A stretch of DNA of 64,000 bases from UBA2031 sp037189985 (GTDB lineage: Bacteria; Pseudomonadota; Gammaproteobacteria; Pseudomonadales; Moraxellaceae): the NCBI GenBank assembly GCA_037189985.1, contig JBBCJX010000011.1, positions 62,001 through 126,000 on the forward strand. The letters are read 5' to 3'. The notes below the pieces were generated by a model. The model worked only from the letters and a program-made list of their open reading frames with translations, did no database searches and was not told the DNA's origin. The position numbers were made by a program, and so were the translations under genes. Shown one piece after another: positions 1-9,138 of this stretch. Each line of letters begins with the position of its first letter. Within the stretch, counting starts at the first letter, position 1.

Positions 1-231
1 TGCATCCACCAGTTCGTCACGCGCATTGAATATCTTGCGTCCGGCCTGCAAGTCATCAAGGTCATCCAGCATGTTCTGGATGACCTCCAGTTCGGCCATG
101 CGTACCGTTGCATGATCCTTGCCTGCCAGGCGCAAACGCCAGGGAGACAACAGTGCCGAATCGGCACTGCCGAACACGGTATGCCAGAGTTTGTCAGCCA
201 GCTTTTGTTGCAGTGCGGGAGTATCAGTCAT
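1..231 (-). CDS. Hypothetical protein, C-terminal part cut by window edge
   Basis: An open frame runs off the left edge of the window, so only the N-terminal 77 residues are visible. The chosen start ATG at 229-231 has a GGAAG stretch about 7 bases upstream; an in-frame ATG at 247-249 is possible but has no clear ribosome binding site. The visible part is rich in charged and leucine residues (PWRLRLAGKDH, then an acidic QNMLDDLDDLQAG stretch) and suggests a soluble helical protein. It starts a few bases after the ABC1 gene stop, so it is probably the last visible gene of that operon. I do not recognise the family. Confidence 0.55.
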   Translation of the reverse strand, partial: MTDTPALQQKLADKLWHTVFGSADSALLSPWRLRLAGKDHATVRMAELEVIQNMLDDLDDLQAGRKIFNARDELVDA

Positions 232-257
232 GGCAACTTCCGTACTCATGCCAGAGA

Positions 258-1562
258 TCAGTGCAGCAGTCTTGCTCCCTTGCCGTCACCCATGAAATCG
301 ATACGGTCATCTGCAAACACGTTCATGTCTGGCGCGAGTATCTTCACATAGCGGTCAAAATAGAGAATCTGCTTGAGCAGCAATGCAAATGCACGCGGGA
401 AGCGGATACCGTGTCGTTCACCTACCGCCACGATGTCCAGCATGATGCGGTTGATTTCATTGTCATTCACAGCGCCGTTAAGCACATGCTCGGGGTCCAC
501 GGTGGTCACCGTGCTGTAGAGCTTTTCCAGGTCCTGGCTGAGCGCTTCCACATCAACCACACGCTTGGTCATGCCGATACGGGTCATGCTGTCGGCCATC
601 TTGTGGAAATCACCATCGGTAAGGGACTCCACAAAGGCATTGGTCGCCTCCCAGGTTTCCGGATTGATGCGGCCCACGATGCCAAAGTCGATAAAACCCA
701 GGCGGCCATCCGTCAGTACCATGAGGTTGCCGGCATGCAGGTCGGCATGAAAGCTCCCGCACAGCATGAGGCTGGAAAACCAGGTATTCATGGCCGTTAC
801 CAGCGTACCGGCGGGATCGCGGGTGTACTTCCTGATGGTTTCAAGATCCGTCAGGGGAACACCGTAGAAGCGCTCCATGGTCAGCACGCGCAGGCTGGAC
901 GCCTGCTCGTACACCTTGGGAGCAATGGCAGCGTCGTTGCCGGTGCGCTGCAGGAACTCGTTGAATTCCTGGATATTGCGCGCTTCTTTGTAGAAATCCG
1001 TTTCCTCCATCATGCAGGCCTGTATTTCTGCAACGATGGCAGACAAAGAAGCAAACTTGAGCTTGGGAAACAGCACTTCGACAACACGTGCCGAAAAATA
1101 AAGGAAATTGAGATCGGTCAGCAGGATTTTTTCAACGCCCGGCTTCTGTATCTTGATGACCACGGGCTCGCCACTCACCAGCCTGGCTGCATGCACCTGT
1201 GCAATGGAGGCCGATGCCAGGGGAGTCTCGTCAATCTCTGCAAAAATCTCGTTGAGCGGCCGCTTGAGTTCACGCTCAAGCACGTTGCGCATGATGGAAA
1301 AAGGCAGTGGCGTGGTCTTGTCCAGGCAGTGCTGGAACTCGGTGACATAGGCCTCGGGGAAAAGCGAGGGCGAGCTGGCAATGAACTGCCCGAGCTTGAT
1401 ATAGGTGGCACCAAGACGTTCGAAGGTCTGGCGCAGCAACTGCGGTGTAGGTGGGCGCTCGCCACGCAACCAGCCTATGCCAGTGCTGGCCAGCACGCTG
1501 CCGGTCTGGGCCACACGCAACAATCCCTTGAGTGCATTGCCGAAATTCGCATAACGGTTCAT
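258..1562 (-). CDS. ABC1/AarF/UbiB-family kinase-like protein
   Basis: A 434-residue atypical protein-kinase-like protein of the ABC1/UbiB family, whose members support ubiquinone (quinone) metabolism by an ATP-dependent action that is still poorly defined. Family hallmarks are readable: the KLGQ motif (residues 56-59) that replaces a substrate site, the alanine-rich nucleotide loop ASASIAQVHAA (117-126), the VVIK lysine (137), the catalytic-loop-like HADLHAGN (272-279) and the metal-binding DFG (292-294). It lacks an obvious C-terminal membrane anchor of the kind found in UbiB. It follows moeB by 20 bases on the same strand and is probably co-transcribed. True UbiB normally sits in a ubiE-ubiJ-ubiB operon, so this is a paralogue; a second one lies at 42860-44197. 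Confidence 0.85.
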   Translation of the reverse strand: MNRYANFGNALKGLLRVAQTGSVLASTGIGWLRGERPPTPQLLRQTFERLGATYIKLGQFIASSPSLFPEAYVTEFQHCLDKTTPLPFSIMRNVLERELKRPLNEIFAEIDETPLASASIAQVHAARLVSGEPVVIKIQKPGVEKILLTDLNFLYFSARVVEVLFPKLKFASLSAIVAEIQACMMEETDFYKEARNIQEFNEFLQRTGNDAAIAPKVYEQASSLRVLTMERFYGVPLTDLETIRKYTRDPAGTLVTAMNTWFSSLMLCGSFHADLHAGNLMVLTDGRLGFIDFGIVGRINPETWEATNAFVESLTDGDFHKMADSMTRIGMTKRVVDVEALSQDLEKLYSTVTTVDPEHVLNGAVNDNEINRIMLDIVAVGERHGIRFPRAFALLLKQILYFDRYVKILAPDMNVFADDRIDFMGDGKGARLLH

Positions 1563-1582
1563 GCCGGTACTCCTTTTTCCGT

Positions 1583-2359
1583 TTACATCAATTCAGGCGT
1601 CCGTAGGCCAGACGCGGAACCACAAACAGCACAGCCAGGATCGCGCCGCACCGAAAGGGTGCGCATGATCGCGGGGCCGGCCTCCCATAGCCAGAGGCGA
1701 CCGATAAGCGGCTTGCCGACTCCGGTCAGGATTTTCAGGGCCTCGGCAGCGGCCAGTGCCCCCACCATTCCAGTCACGGGGGCCAGTACGCCCGCTTCGC
1801 TGCAGGTCATGGCCTCTTCATCTGCCATCGGATAAAGACAGCGATAACAGGGTGAATCCGGCAAGCGGCTATCAAACACGGAAAGCTGGGCACTCATGCC
1901 GATGGCCGCCGCGCTGACCAAAGGGATTTTCGCTGTAACACAGGCCGCATTCACTGCATCGCGGGTGGCAAAATTGTCACAGCCATCCACCACCAGACTG
2001 ATGCCGACCAGCAATTCCGGCAAAGTCGACGCATCCAGCGGCATGGTTATTTTAGAGAGGATCACCTGCGGGTTCTGCTGCCGCAGACGGTCCGCCGCGG
2101 AGTCCGCCTTGGCGCGGCCTATATCGGCCGTCCCATGCAATATCTGTCGCTGCAGATTGCTAATATCGACTGTATCAAAATCGGCCAGCACCAGCTCACC
2201 CACCCCGGAAGCAGCCAGATACAGTGCCACCGGAGAGCCTATTCCTCCCAGCCCGACCAGCAATACACGTGCAGCCTTCAGCTTCTCCTGGGCGGCAATG
2301 TCGAAATCCGGCAGCATGATCTGTCGCGAATACCGCAGAAGCTCTTCATCACTCAGCAT
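1583..2359 (-). CDS. moeB: Molybdopterin-synthase adenylyltransferase / ThiF-HesA-MoeB family
   Basis: 258 residues, the usual length for MoeB, which adenylates the C-terminal glycine of MoaD during molybdenum cofactor synthesis in the cytoplasm. The nucleotide-binding GLGGIGSP lies near residues 36-43, followed by the DFDTVDISNLQRQ signature of E1-like enzymes and the CDNFATR segment. Two CxxC pairs (CYRC around 170 and CAVC near 243) form the expected structural zinc site. The start overlaps the prmC stop by 7 bases. The hemA-prfA-prmC-moeB order is conserved in many gammaproteobacteria. ThiF or HesA are alternatives within the same family, but the context favours MoeB. Confidence 0.88.
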   Translation of the reverse strand: MLSDEELLRYSRQIMLPDFDIAAQEKLKAARVLLVGLGGIGSPVALYLAASGVGELVLADFDTVDISNLQRQILHGTADIGRAKADSAADRLRQQNPQVILSKITMPLDASTLPELLVGISLVVDGCDNFATRDAVNAACVTAKIPLVSAAAIGMSAQLSVFDSRLPDSPCYRCLYPMADEEAMTCSEAGVLAPVTGMVGALAAAEALKILTGVGKPLIGRLWLWEAGPAIMRTLSVRRDPGCAVCGSASGLRTPELM

Positions 2360-3237
2360 GCTGATGCACCCTGCTCATGCTGTGCCTGCTGTTGCACAAA
2401 CGGGGCCAGTCTCCCCTGAGTTGCACGTGGCTGGCCACCCAGGTCCTGCCGTGTTGCCACCTCGATAAAACCATTGTCACGAAGCAGTTGTTGCACAGCC
2501 TCCGCCTGCCCAAACCCATGCTCCAGCATCAACCATCCTCCTGCCGACAGATACCGGGGTGCCTGCACGACAATGCGACGCAGATCTGCCAATCCCTGTT
2601 CACCGGCCACCAAGGCAGAGAGCGGTTCGAAACGCAGGTCACCCTGCCCAAGATGAGGATCATCTGCAGCAATATAAGGAGGATTGGCGACAACCATATC
2701 GAAAACCTGCCCCTCCAGCGCGGCATACCAGTTGCTGTGCACGAACCCGATTTCAAGTTGCAGCTTGGCGGCATTGGCAGCCGCCACTTGCAGCGCATCT
2801 TCCGATGCATCCACTGCTGTTACATGACAACGAGGGCGCTCTTTTTTGATGGCCAGTGCAATGATGCCGCTGCCGGTTCCCAAGTCCAGCACCCGCCGCG
2901 GCTCTGACAGCGGCAGCTTTTCCAATGCCATTTCCACCAGCAGTTCGGTGTCGGCACGGGGGATCAGCGTGGCCGGGCTGACCGTGACATCCAGCGACCA
3001 AAATCCGCGCTCACCCGTGAGATAGGCTACCGGCTCTCCCTTTTCGCGACGGGCCAGCAGCAGCCGGAATGCCTCATGCTGCGAAGGTGGCAATTCCGCA
3101 TCGTCATGCAGGCGCAGCCAAGTGCGATCCCTGCCTGTCACATGCATGAGCAGGTATTCCGCATCAGTGCGCGGTGAAGGACTGCAAGCTTGCAGGCGCA
3201 ACGCTGCCTCTTTCAGCAGCACACCGATAGAGCTCAC
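2353..3237 (-). CDS. prmC: Release factor glutamine methyltransferase PrmC (HemK)
   Basis: PrmC methylates the glutamine of the GGQ motif in release factors RF1 and RF2. The 294-residue product has an N-terminal helical substrate-binding domain (about 1-75) and a Rossmann methyltransferase domain with the SAM-binding DLGTGSG (118-124) and the family-diagnostic NPPY catalytic motif (185-188). It overlaps the upstream prfA gene by 4 bases, so enzyme and substrate are translationally coupled, and it overlaps moeB downstream by 7 bases. Confidence 0.96.
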   Translation of the reverse strand: MSSIGVLLKEAALRLQACSPSPRTDAEYLLMHVTGRDRTWLRLHDDAELPPSQHEAFRLLLARREKGEPVAYLTGERGFWSLDVTVSPATLIPRADTELLVEMALEKLPLSEPRRVLDLGTGSGIIALAIKKERPRCHVTAVDASEDALQVAAANAAKLQLEIGFVHSNWYAALEGQVFDMVVANPPYIAADDPHLGQGDLRFEPLSALVAGEQGLADLRRIVVQAPRYLSAGGWLMLEHGFGQAEAVQQLLRDNGFIEVATRQDLGGQPRATQGRLAPFVQQQAQHEQGASAC

Positions 3238-4316
3238 TCCTGCTCCGCAAGACCGGCAAGCTGGTCAGCCTGATGCTCCCGCGCCAGCGTATCCAGCACG
3301 TCATCCAGATCACCTTCGACAATACGCTCCAGCGAATACAGGGTGAGATTGATGCGATGGTCCGTGAGCCGCCCCTGCGGGAAGTTGTAGGTGCGTATGC
3401 GCTCGGAACGGTCGCCCGAGCCCACCAGGTTGCGCCGCAGGCTGGCCTGGGCCGCATGCTGCGCATCCTGCTGTGCCGCCAGCAGGCGGGCAGCCAGCAG
3501 GCTCATGGCACGCGCCTTGTTCTTGTGCTGCGAACGCTCATCCTGGCATTCGACGGTAATGCCCGTGGGAAGATGCACGATGCGAATGGCAGAGTCCGTG
3601 GTATTCACATGCTGGCCTCCGGCACCGCTGGAGCGGAAGCTGTCGATGCGCAGGTCTTCCTTGCGGATATCAACGCTTTCGACCTCATCCACCTCCGGCA
3701 ACACAGCCACGGTACAGGCAGATGTGTGAATGCGGCCCTGCGATTCGGTTGCCGGCACACGCTGCACACGATGGGCACCGGACTCGAATTTCAGTTTGGC
3801 GTAAACGTTCTCGCCTTCGACACGCGCGATCACTTCCTTGTAGCCGCCATGCTCCCCGGCACTGGAAGACAACACCTCCACCCGCCAGCGCTGCTTTTCG
3901 GCATAGCGCGTGTACATGCGGAAAAGATCACCGGCAAAAATCGCTGCCTCGTCACCACCAGTGCCGGCGCGAACCTCCAGATAAATATTGCAGCTGTCGT
4001 TGGGGTCACGGGGCAGCATCTGCCGCTCAAGCTCGGCCGTCAGGCCCTGGAGCCTTTCCGTGGCATCGCGAATCTCCTGCTCGGCCATTTCACGGAAATC
4101 CGGGTCCTTGAGGAGGGTGCGCGCCTCTGCCTCATGTTGCTCGGCCTGGCAAAAGGCATTGAAGGCAGCCACGACAGGCTCAAGCTCGGCATGCTCACGG
4201 GAGAGTTTGCGGAATTTCTCGTTGTCTCCCGTTACGCCGGGATCGGCAAGCAATGCGCTCACCTCTTCAGCACGATCAACGAGATTCTCCAGCTTGCTGC
4301 GCAGAGAGGCCTTCAT
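3234..4316 (-). CDS. prfA: Peptide chain release factor 1 (RF1)
   Basis: RF1 ends translation at UAA and UAG codons. At 360 residues it has the normal length. The tripeptide anticodon PAT (residues 188-190) identifies RF1 rather than RF2 (SPF), and the catalytic GGQ lies at 233-235 within a GAGGQHVN context. It overlaps hemA by 4 bases upstream and prmC by 4 bases downstream, the usual hemA-prfA-prmC operon. Confidence 0.97.
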   Translation of the reverse strand: MKASLRSKLENLVDRAEEVSALLADPGVTGDNEKFRKLSREHAELEPVVAAFNAFCQAEQHEAEARTLLKDPDFREMAEQEIRDATERLQGLTAELERQMLPRDPNDSCNIYLEVRAGTGGDEAAIFAGDLFRMYTRYAEKQRWRVEVLSSSAGEHGGYKEVIARVEGENVYAKLKFESGAHRVQRVPATESQGRIHTSACTVAVLPEVDEVESVDIRKEDLRIDSFRSSGAGGQHVNTTDSAIRIVHLPTGITVECQDERSQHKNKARAMSLLAARLLAAQQDAQHAAQASLRRNLVGSGDRSERIRTYNFPQGRLTDHRINLTLYSLERIVEGDLDDVLDTLAREHQADQLAGLAEQE

Positions 4317-5629
4317 GTGGCATCACCGGGTCGGCGCTTGCGGCGCTCGAAGGCAGAGGCACTTCCTGCAACGTCATCGTCAGCAACGCCCAACAGTTCA
4401 GCCGACCAATCCAGCTTTTCGTGCTCGCCGGCTGATGCCGCTTTTTTCAACGCAACACTGGGAGCATGCATGAGCTTGCCTGTCAGGTTGCGGCTCATGC
4501 GCTCCAGGGCCTCTTCTGGATCCACGCCACGGCGTATGCTGGCACGGGCACGCTCCAGCTCCTGCTCACGCAGGGCCTCCACCTGGCGACGCCATGTGGT
4601 GAGCGTGGCAAAGGCGCCCTGCTGGCGCTTTTGCGCCATGAACTGCAGGGCCCGTGCCGTCACGATCTCTTCGGCAGCATGAGCCGCTTCCTGCCGGGAA
4701 CGCATGTTCTCCTCAATCACGGATTGCAGGTCGTCCACCGTGTAGAGATAGACATCCTGCAACTGCGCAACCTCGGGCTCGACGTCACGCGGCACGGCAA
4801 TGTCGACCATGAAGATGGGACGATGCCGACGCTTTTTCAGGGCTCGCTCCACCATGCCCTTGCCGAGAATGGGCAAAGGTGATGCCGTGGAGGAAATCAC
4901 GATGTCGGCATTGACCAGCGCATCCGGAATTTCCTCCAGCGTCACGGCACGGCCGCCAAACTGCTGCGCCAGCTCCAGCCCACGCGACAGGGTGCGATTG
5001 GCCACCGTAATCCGGGAAACGCCCTGCTCGTACAAATGCCGGCCCACCAGCTCGATCATTTCACCCGCACCGATGAGCAGCGCCTCGCTCTCGCGCAGGT
5101 CAGAAAATATCTGCCGCGCCAGCATGACGGCTGCAAAACCGACCGACACGGCATTGGCACCAATCGCGGTCTCGGTACGCACCTGCTTGGCCGCTGCAAA
5201 CGTGGTCTGGAACAAACGCTCAAGCTCAGGACCCAGGGTGCCCGCCTGGGCGGCCTGGGCATAGGCCGTTTTCATCTGCCCGAGAATCTGCGGCTCGCCC
5301 AACACCATCGAATCGAGGCCTGCCGCGACACGCATCATGTGCCGCACGGCCTCTTCGTTTTCATGCTGGTAGATGCTGGAGGAGATTTCGCTGAGCGGAA
5401 TCTGGTGATGGCGACCCAGCCAAGCCAGAAGGGCCTCGCCGTTCTGCTCGGGGAGAAAACCGTAGAATTCGGTACGGTTGCAGGTGGAGAGGATGGCCAG
5501 CTCACCCAAGCCGGCCTCGCGCACTGCCTCACGCAAGGCAGCATCCAGCGCTTCCGGCGTAAAGGCCACCTTCTCGCGCAGATCCAGCGAAGCTGTCTTG
5601 TGATTGATGCCCAGCGCCAGCAGCCCCAT
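4313..5629 (-). CDS. hemA: Glutamyl-tRNA reductase
   Basis: HemA reduces glutamyl-tRNA to glutamate-1-semialdehyde, the first committed step of tetrapyrrole synthesis by the C5 pathway. The start at 5629 (MGLLALGINHKTA) was chosen because this is the conserved N-terminus; the frame remains open 27 codons further upstream, but that part does not look like the family. The catalytic cysteine is C50 in STCNRTE. An NADPH-binding GAGEM motif follows near residue 190, and the C-terminal dimerisation helix is present. 438 residues. It is the first gene of the leftward operon hemA-prfA-prmC-moeB. Confidence 0.96.
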   Translation of the reverse strand: MGLLALGINHKTASLDLREKVAFTPEALDAALREAVREAGLGELAILSTCNRTEFYGFLPEQNGEALLAWLGRHHQIPLSEISSSIYQHENEEAVRHMMRVAAGLDSMVLGEPQILGQMKTAYAQAAQAGTLGPELERLFQTTFAAAKQVRTETAIGANAVSVGFAAVMLARQIFSDLRESEALLIGAGEMIELVGRHLYEQGVSRITVANRTLSRGLELAQQFGGRAVTLEEIPDALVNADIVISSTASPLPILGKGMVERALKKRRHRPIFMVDIAVPRDVEPEVAQLQDVYLYTVDDLQSVIEENMRSRQEAAHAAEEIVTARALQFMAQKRQQGAFATLTTWRRQVEALREQELERARASIRRGVDPEEALERMSRNLTGKLMHAPSVALKKAASAGEHEKLDWSAELLGVADDDVAGSASAFERRKRRPGDAT

Positions 5630-5948
5630 CGAGAACCCGTACCGTAAGACCGCCGCTCCGGCAGCAGATGGAGAATCAGGATAGCCACCTGATCCATTCT
5701 CCGGCAGCAACCGGCGTGCAGCCTACCCCGGATCTGCCGAACTACCCCTGAAAAGTGCGGCGAATTTTGCGGGATAGGGCTGGCAAAGACAAACCCTGCC
5801 TCTCCATAAGAAACCCGGTCCTGCGTCCGGTGCCGACGACACAGGCAGACAGGTGCACAAATTGGCACAGCGGGCGGCTGGCCGTGCCCGGGCTTTTTTG
5901 CCAAGATGCCAGTGTCCCTGTCTGTATCCGACCCCCTGACTCCAAGCC
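5630..5948. other. Divergent intergenic region hemA / TPR lipoprotein
   Basis: These 319 bases separate the leftward hemA operon from the rightward TPR-lolB-ispE operon and must hold both promoters. I find no convincing gene here; the frames that cross it are unlike known proteins. I cannot single out a -35/-10 pair with confidence, and I see no strong operator palindrome. Confidence 0.5.
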
Positions 5949-7679
5949 ATGCGCCGTGCCCTCCCTTTCCTGCTGCTTCCCCTGCTGGCTGCCTGTGCTG
6001 CCCAGCCAGCAGCAGTACCCACAAGCACGACGATTGTTGCCTCAGCCGCACCGACACCCGCAGAAGCTCCCGAGGCCGAACCGGTCTACGGCCCGTTTTC
6101 AACAGCAACGCTGGAGTCCCTGCTGACGGCCGAGTTGGCAGCACACCGTCAGCGACCTGAGCTCACGCTCAGGAACTACATCGAACAGGCACGGCAAACC
6201 CGTGATCCCGGCGTGGTGGCTCGAGCCACCACCATTGCCCAGGTCCTGAACCAGCCCCAAAGCCTGGAAATGTCGCAGCTCTGGACAGAGGTAGTCCCCG
6301 AGGCCGCCGATGCCTGGTATCTGCTCTGTCTCAACAGCCTGCGCCAGACCCGCTTCGATATCGCCATCCCTGCTCTGGACAGCCTGCTGGCCCTGCAGCC
6401 CGAGGCCGACCTGGAGCAACTCTTCCTGGCAGCCATTCCCCCGACCCAGCCGGCTCGTGACGAGCTTTTCCAGAAACTCGGCGAGCTCGCCAGGTCGCGG
6501 CCGGACAACGCCCACCTCCTGTTCGCCCAAGCCCTGCTTAAGTCCCAGAGCGGCAAGCCGGCAGAAGCGCTGGAGCTTGCCCGTGAGGCACGCCGCCTGC
6601 GCCCGCAGTCCAGTCAGGCCACCCTGTTGGAAGCCAAGATGCTGACCGAGCTGGGCCGGAGCCGCGAAGCTGCCAACCTGCTGGCCAATGCTGTCAAGCA
6701 GCAACCCGGTGTCCAGAACCTGCGGCTCAACTACGCACGCGCCCTGATCCGTGCCGGCGACAGCCGGGGTGCCGAGCGCGAATTCCAGACACTGGTCAAC
6801 GCCTTCCCCGGCAACGATGGCCTGCGCCTGAGCCTAGCCCTCATTGCCTTCGACAACCGCAACGATGCCCTGGCCCGTCAGGAACTGGATGCCCTGCAGG
6901 ACAGCGAGCAGCACAGCGAAGAAGCCCGCTATTACATGGGCCTGCTGTCATTGCGACAGAACGACAAGGTCGCCGCGCTCCTGGCCTTCGAAAGCGTTCC
7001 CCCGGGTAACCAGTACCTGCCCGCGCAGGCCGAAATCTCCCGTTTGCTGCTGGCCGAAGGTCGGACGGAAGAGGCCCGCAGCCGCCTCGAGCAGGCCCGT
7101 AGCCAGATTCCCGAGTTGGGCATCTCCCTCTACCAACTGGAGGCCGAGCTGCTGAACGAGGCCAAACAGCCACAGGCGGCCATCGACATCCTCACCCAGG
7201 CCCTGCAGCAGCAGCCGAATAATCCGCAGTTGCTGCTGAGCCGGGCCATGGCCTCCGAGCGACTGGACAATCTGGATGACTTCGAAGCCGACATGCGTGC
7301 CGTACTGCGCGTCGAACCGGACAATCCCAGTGCCCTCAATGCCCTGGGCTACACGCTGGCAGACCGTACCGGCCGGCTGGAAGAAGCTGAGGCCTATATA
7401 CGCCGTGCCCACGAGATAAAGCCCAACGACCCGGCCATCATCGACAGCATGGGCTGGGTCAAGTTCAAGCTGGGAGACAAGAGCGGCGCACTTGACGACC
7501 TGCGCCGTGCCTACGCCCTCTACCCCGATGACGAAATCGCCGCCCACCTGGGCGAGGTGCTCTGGGCCTCAGGCCAGAAGGACGAGGCACGCCGTATCTG
7601 GACCGAGGCATTGCGCCAGCACCCCAACAGCACCCATGTCCCGCGCACCCGCCAGCGCCTGGACCCCGGCAGCAAGTAA
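5949..7679 (+). CDS. Tetratricopeptide-repeat lipoprotein
   Basis: A 576-residue exported lipoprotein. The N-terminus is a type II signal peptide with lipobox LLAAC (lipidated C16), and the next residues (AA) suggest outer-membrane sorting. The rest is made of TPR-like helical repeats, for example the LEEAEAYIRRAHEIKPNDP and GALDDLRRAYALYPDD segments near the C-terminus. TPR proteins act as protein-interaction scaffolds; the exact partner is unknown. It overlaps lolB by one base (TAATG) and sits exactly where Pseudomonas has a TPR protein between hemA and lolB, which suggests a role related to outer-membrane or lipoprotein assembly, though this is inference. Confidence 0.88.
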   Translation: MRRALPFLLLPLLAACAAQPAAVPTSTTIVASAAPTPAEAPEAEPVYGPFSTATLESLLTAELAAHRQRPELTLRNYIEQARQTRDPGVVARATTIAQVLNQPQSLEMSQLWTEVVPEAADAWYLLCLNSLRQTRFDIAIPALDSLLALQPEADLEQLFLAAIPPTQPARDELFQKLGELARSRPDNAHLLFAQALLKSQSGKPAEALELAREARRLRPQSSQATLLEAKMLTELGRSREAANLLANAVKQQPGVQNLRLNYARALIRAGDSRGAEREFQTLVNAFPGNDGLRLSLALIAFDNRNDALARQELDALQDSEQHSEEARYYMGLLSLRQNDKVAALLAFESVPPGNQYLPAQAEISRLLLAEGRTEEARSRLEQARSQIPELGISLYQLEAELLNEAKQPQAAIDILTQALQQQPNNPQLLLSRAMASERLDNLDDFEADMRAVLRVEPDNPSALNALGYTLADRTGRLEEAEAYIRRAHEIKPNDPAIIDSMGWVKFKLGDKSGALDDLRRAYALYPDDEIAAHLGEVLWASGQKDEARRIWTEALRQHPNSTHVPRTRQRLDPGSK

Positions 7680-8260
7680 TGCGCCGTTCCTTCGCCCTCA
7701 TCCTGCTGCTGGCCGGCACACTGTTCCTGAGCGCCTGCGCCAGCCGCAGCCCGCGTCCCGTTTATACCAACCCGGACCTGCCCCAACGCTGGGAGGCTGA
7801 AGGCAAGGCCGCCGTGCGCACCCCGGAGCGTGGTGCCAACATCTATTTCACGTGGACGCAGGACGGCGACGACTACCGCATCATCGTCCGTGGCCCGCTG
7901 GGGCTGGGCCGAGCCGAACTCACCGGCAACCCGCAGTCGGTCACCCTGCGCGCAGACAACATCCCGGAAATGAGTGCAGGCTCGCTGGAAGACCTGCTGG
8001 AAGCCGCCACCCGGCGCCGCGCACCGGTCTCCCGTATCCTGCACTGGCTCAAGGCCGAAGCCGCCACTCCCGCCGCCAGGACAAGCCGGGATGCAGAAGG
8101 CAAGCCCAGCAAAATCCGGGAGGGCGACTGGACCATCACCTATCTGGAGTGGAGCAAGGAAGCCCCCAACCTCCCGCGCCGCCTCACCATCGAAGGCCCG
8201 GAGGGCAAGGCCACCGTCGTCATCGGCCTGTGGCGACTGGACCTGCCTGATACCCCATGA
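7679..8260 (+). CDS. lolB: Outer-membrane lipoprotein insertion protein LolB
   Basis: LolB accepts lipoproteins from periplasmic LolA and inserts them in the inner leaflet of the outer membrane. The 193-residue product begins with a lipoprotein signal peptide ending LFLSAC (C20). The mature part has the family pattern RWEAEGKAAVRTPE, then YRIIVRGPLGLGRAEL, and a hydrophobic-loop region typical of the LolA/LolB half-barrel. It is translationally coupled with the TPR gene upstream and overlaps ispE by 4 bases; the lolB-ispE-tRNA-prs order supports the assignment. Confidence 0.92.
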   Translation: MRRSFALILLLAGTLFLSACASRSPRPVYTNPDLPQRWEAEGKAAVRTPERGANIYFTWTQDGDDYRIIVRGPLGLGRAELTGNPQSVTLRADNIPEMSAGSLEDLLEAATRRRAPVSRILHWLKAEAATPAARTSRDAEGKPSKIREGDWTITYLEWSKEAPNLPRRLTIEGPEGKATVVIGLWRLDLPDTP

Positions 8261-9111
8261 GCACGCTGACACTGCCGGCCCCCGCCAAGCTCAACCTCTT
8301 CCTTCATATCGTTGGTCGTCGCCCGGACGGCTATCACCTGCTGCAGACGGTTTTCCAGTTCCTGGATCATGCCGACCTGCTGCACTTCCGGGCACGGGCG
8401 GATGACAGGATCACGCTGGACCCGCCCCTCCCGGGTGTCCCCCCGGACAGCAACCTGATCCTGCGGGCCGCCCAACTGCTGCAGGCAGAAACCGGTTGCC
8501 GCCAGGGCGCCGATATCGTGCTGGAGAAGCATTTGCCCATGGGAGGTGGCCTGGGAGGCGGCTCATCGGATGCCGCCACTACCCTGCTGGGCCTGAACCG
8601 GCTCTGGGGACTGGGCCTCAGCGAAGACAGACTGGCCACGCTCGGCCTGACGCTGGGTGCCGACGTACCGGTTTTCGTACGCGGCCGGGCGGCCTGGGCA
8701 GAGGGTGTCGGCGAGGCCCTCCAGCCCGTGGAAATCCCCGAGCCTTGGTATCTCGTGCTGACGCCAAATGCCCACCTCAGCACCGCGAAAGTCTTTAGCC
8801 ACGCGGATTTGACACGTCATACCCCCGCCATTACATTAGCCGCCTTTCTCGGGGGGGGGCTCCCTTTTGAGCCGCGAAACGACTGCGAAAACGTGGTGCG
8901 GACGCTCTCTTCCGAGGTGGATGACACCCTGTCCTGGCTGGCTGTTCATGGCCCGGCACGGATGACCGGAACCGGTGCCTGCTGCTTCCTTGCGTGCGAG
9001 AGCCGCGAACAGGCCGAAACCCTGCTAAAGCAAAGCCCGGTCAAAGGGTTTGTGGCACAAGGCAGAAACCGGTCACCCGCGCTGGTCGCGCTGGAAAATC
9101 ATGCCGGATAA
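8257..9111 (+). CDS. ispE: 4-diphosphocytidyl-2-C-methyl-D-erythritol kinase
   Basis: IspE phosphorylates CDP-methylerythritol in the MEP route to isoprenoids. The 284-residue protein starts with the typical PAPAKLNLFLHIVGRRPDGYH block and has the GHMP-kinase ATP loop PMGGGLGGGSSDAA (94-107). It belongs to the TPR-lolB-ispE operon. A run of nine G bases (8851-8859) encodes part of the LGGGLPF segment near residue 199; the frame is intact as given, but such a run is prone to slippage and sequencing error. Confidence 0.96.
   Translation: MSTLTLPAPAKLNLFLHIVGRRPDGYHLLQTVFQFLDHADLLHFRARADDRITLDPPLPGVPPDSNLILRAAQLLQAETGCRQGADIVLEKHLPMGGGLGGGSSDAATTLLGLNRLWGLGLSEDRLATLGLTLGADVPVFVRGRAAWAEGVGEALQPVEIPEPWYLVLTPNAHLSTAKVFSHADLTRHTPAITLAAFLGGGLPFEPRNDCENVVRTLSSEVDDTLSWLAVHGPARMTGTGACCFLACESREQAETLLKQSPVKGFVAQGRNRSPALVALENHAG
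8851..8859 (+). repeat. G9 homopolymer tract within ispE
   Basis: Nine consecutive G bases inside the ispE coding sequence. The frame reads through normally, and the flanking protein matches IspE on both sides, so the count of nine is consistent with an intact gene. Confidence 0.9.
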
Positions 9112-9138
9112 GCCGCTGACAACGGCAAAGAACGAAGA

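Noticed and set aside
108..1835. Long plus-strand open frame opposite the ABC1 and moeB genes
   Set aside because: It lies antisense to two well-supported genes, its translation is rich in His, Gln and Arg as expected for shadow frames in GC-rich DNA, and it matches no family.
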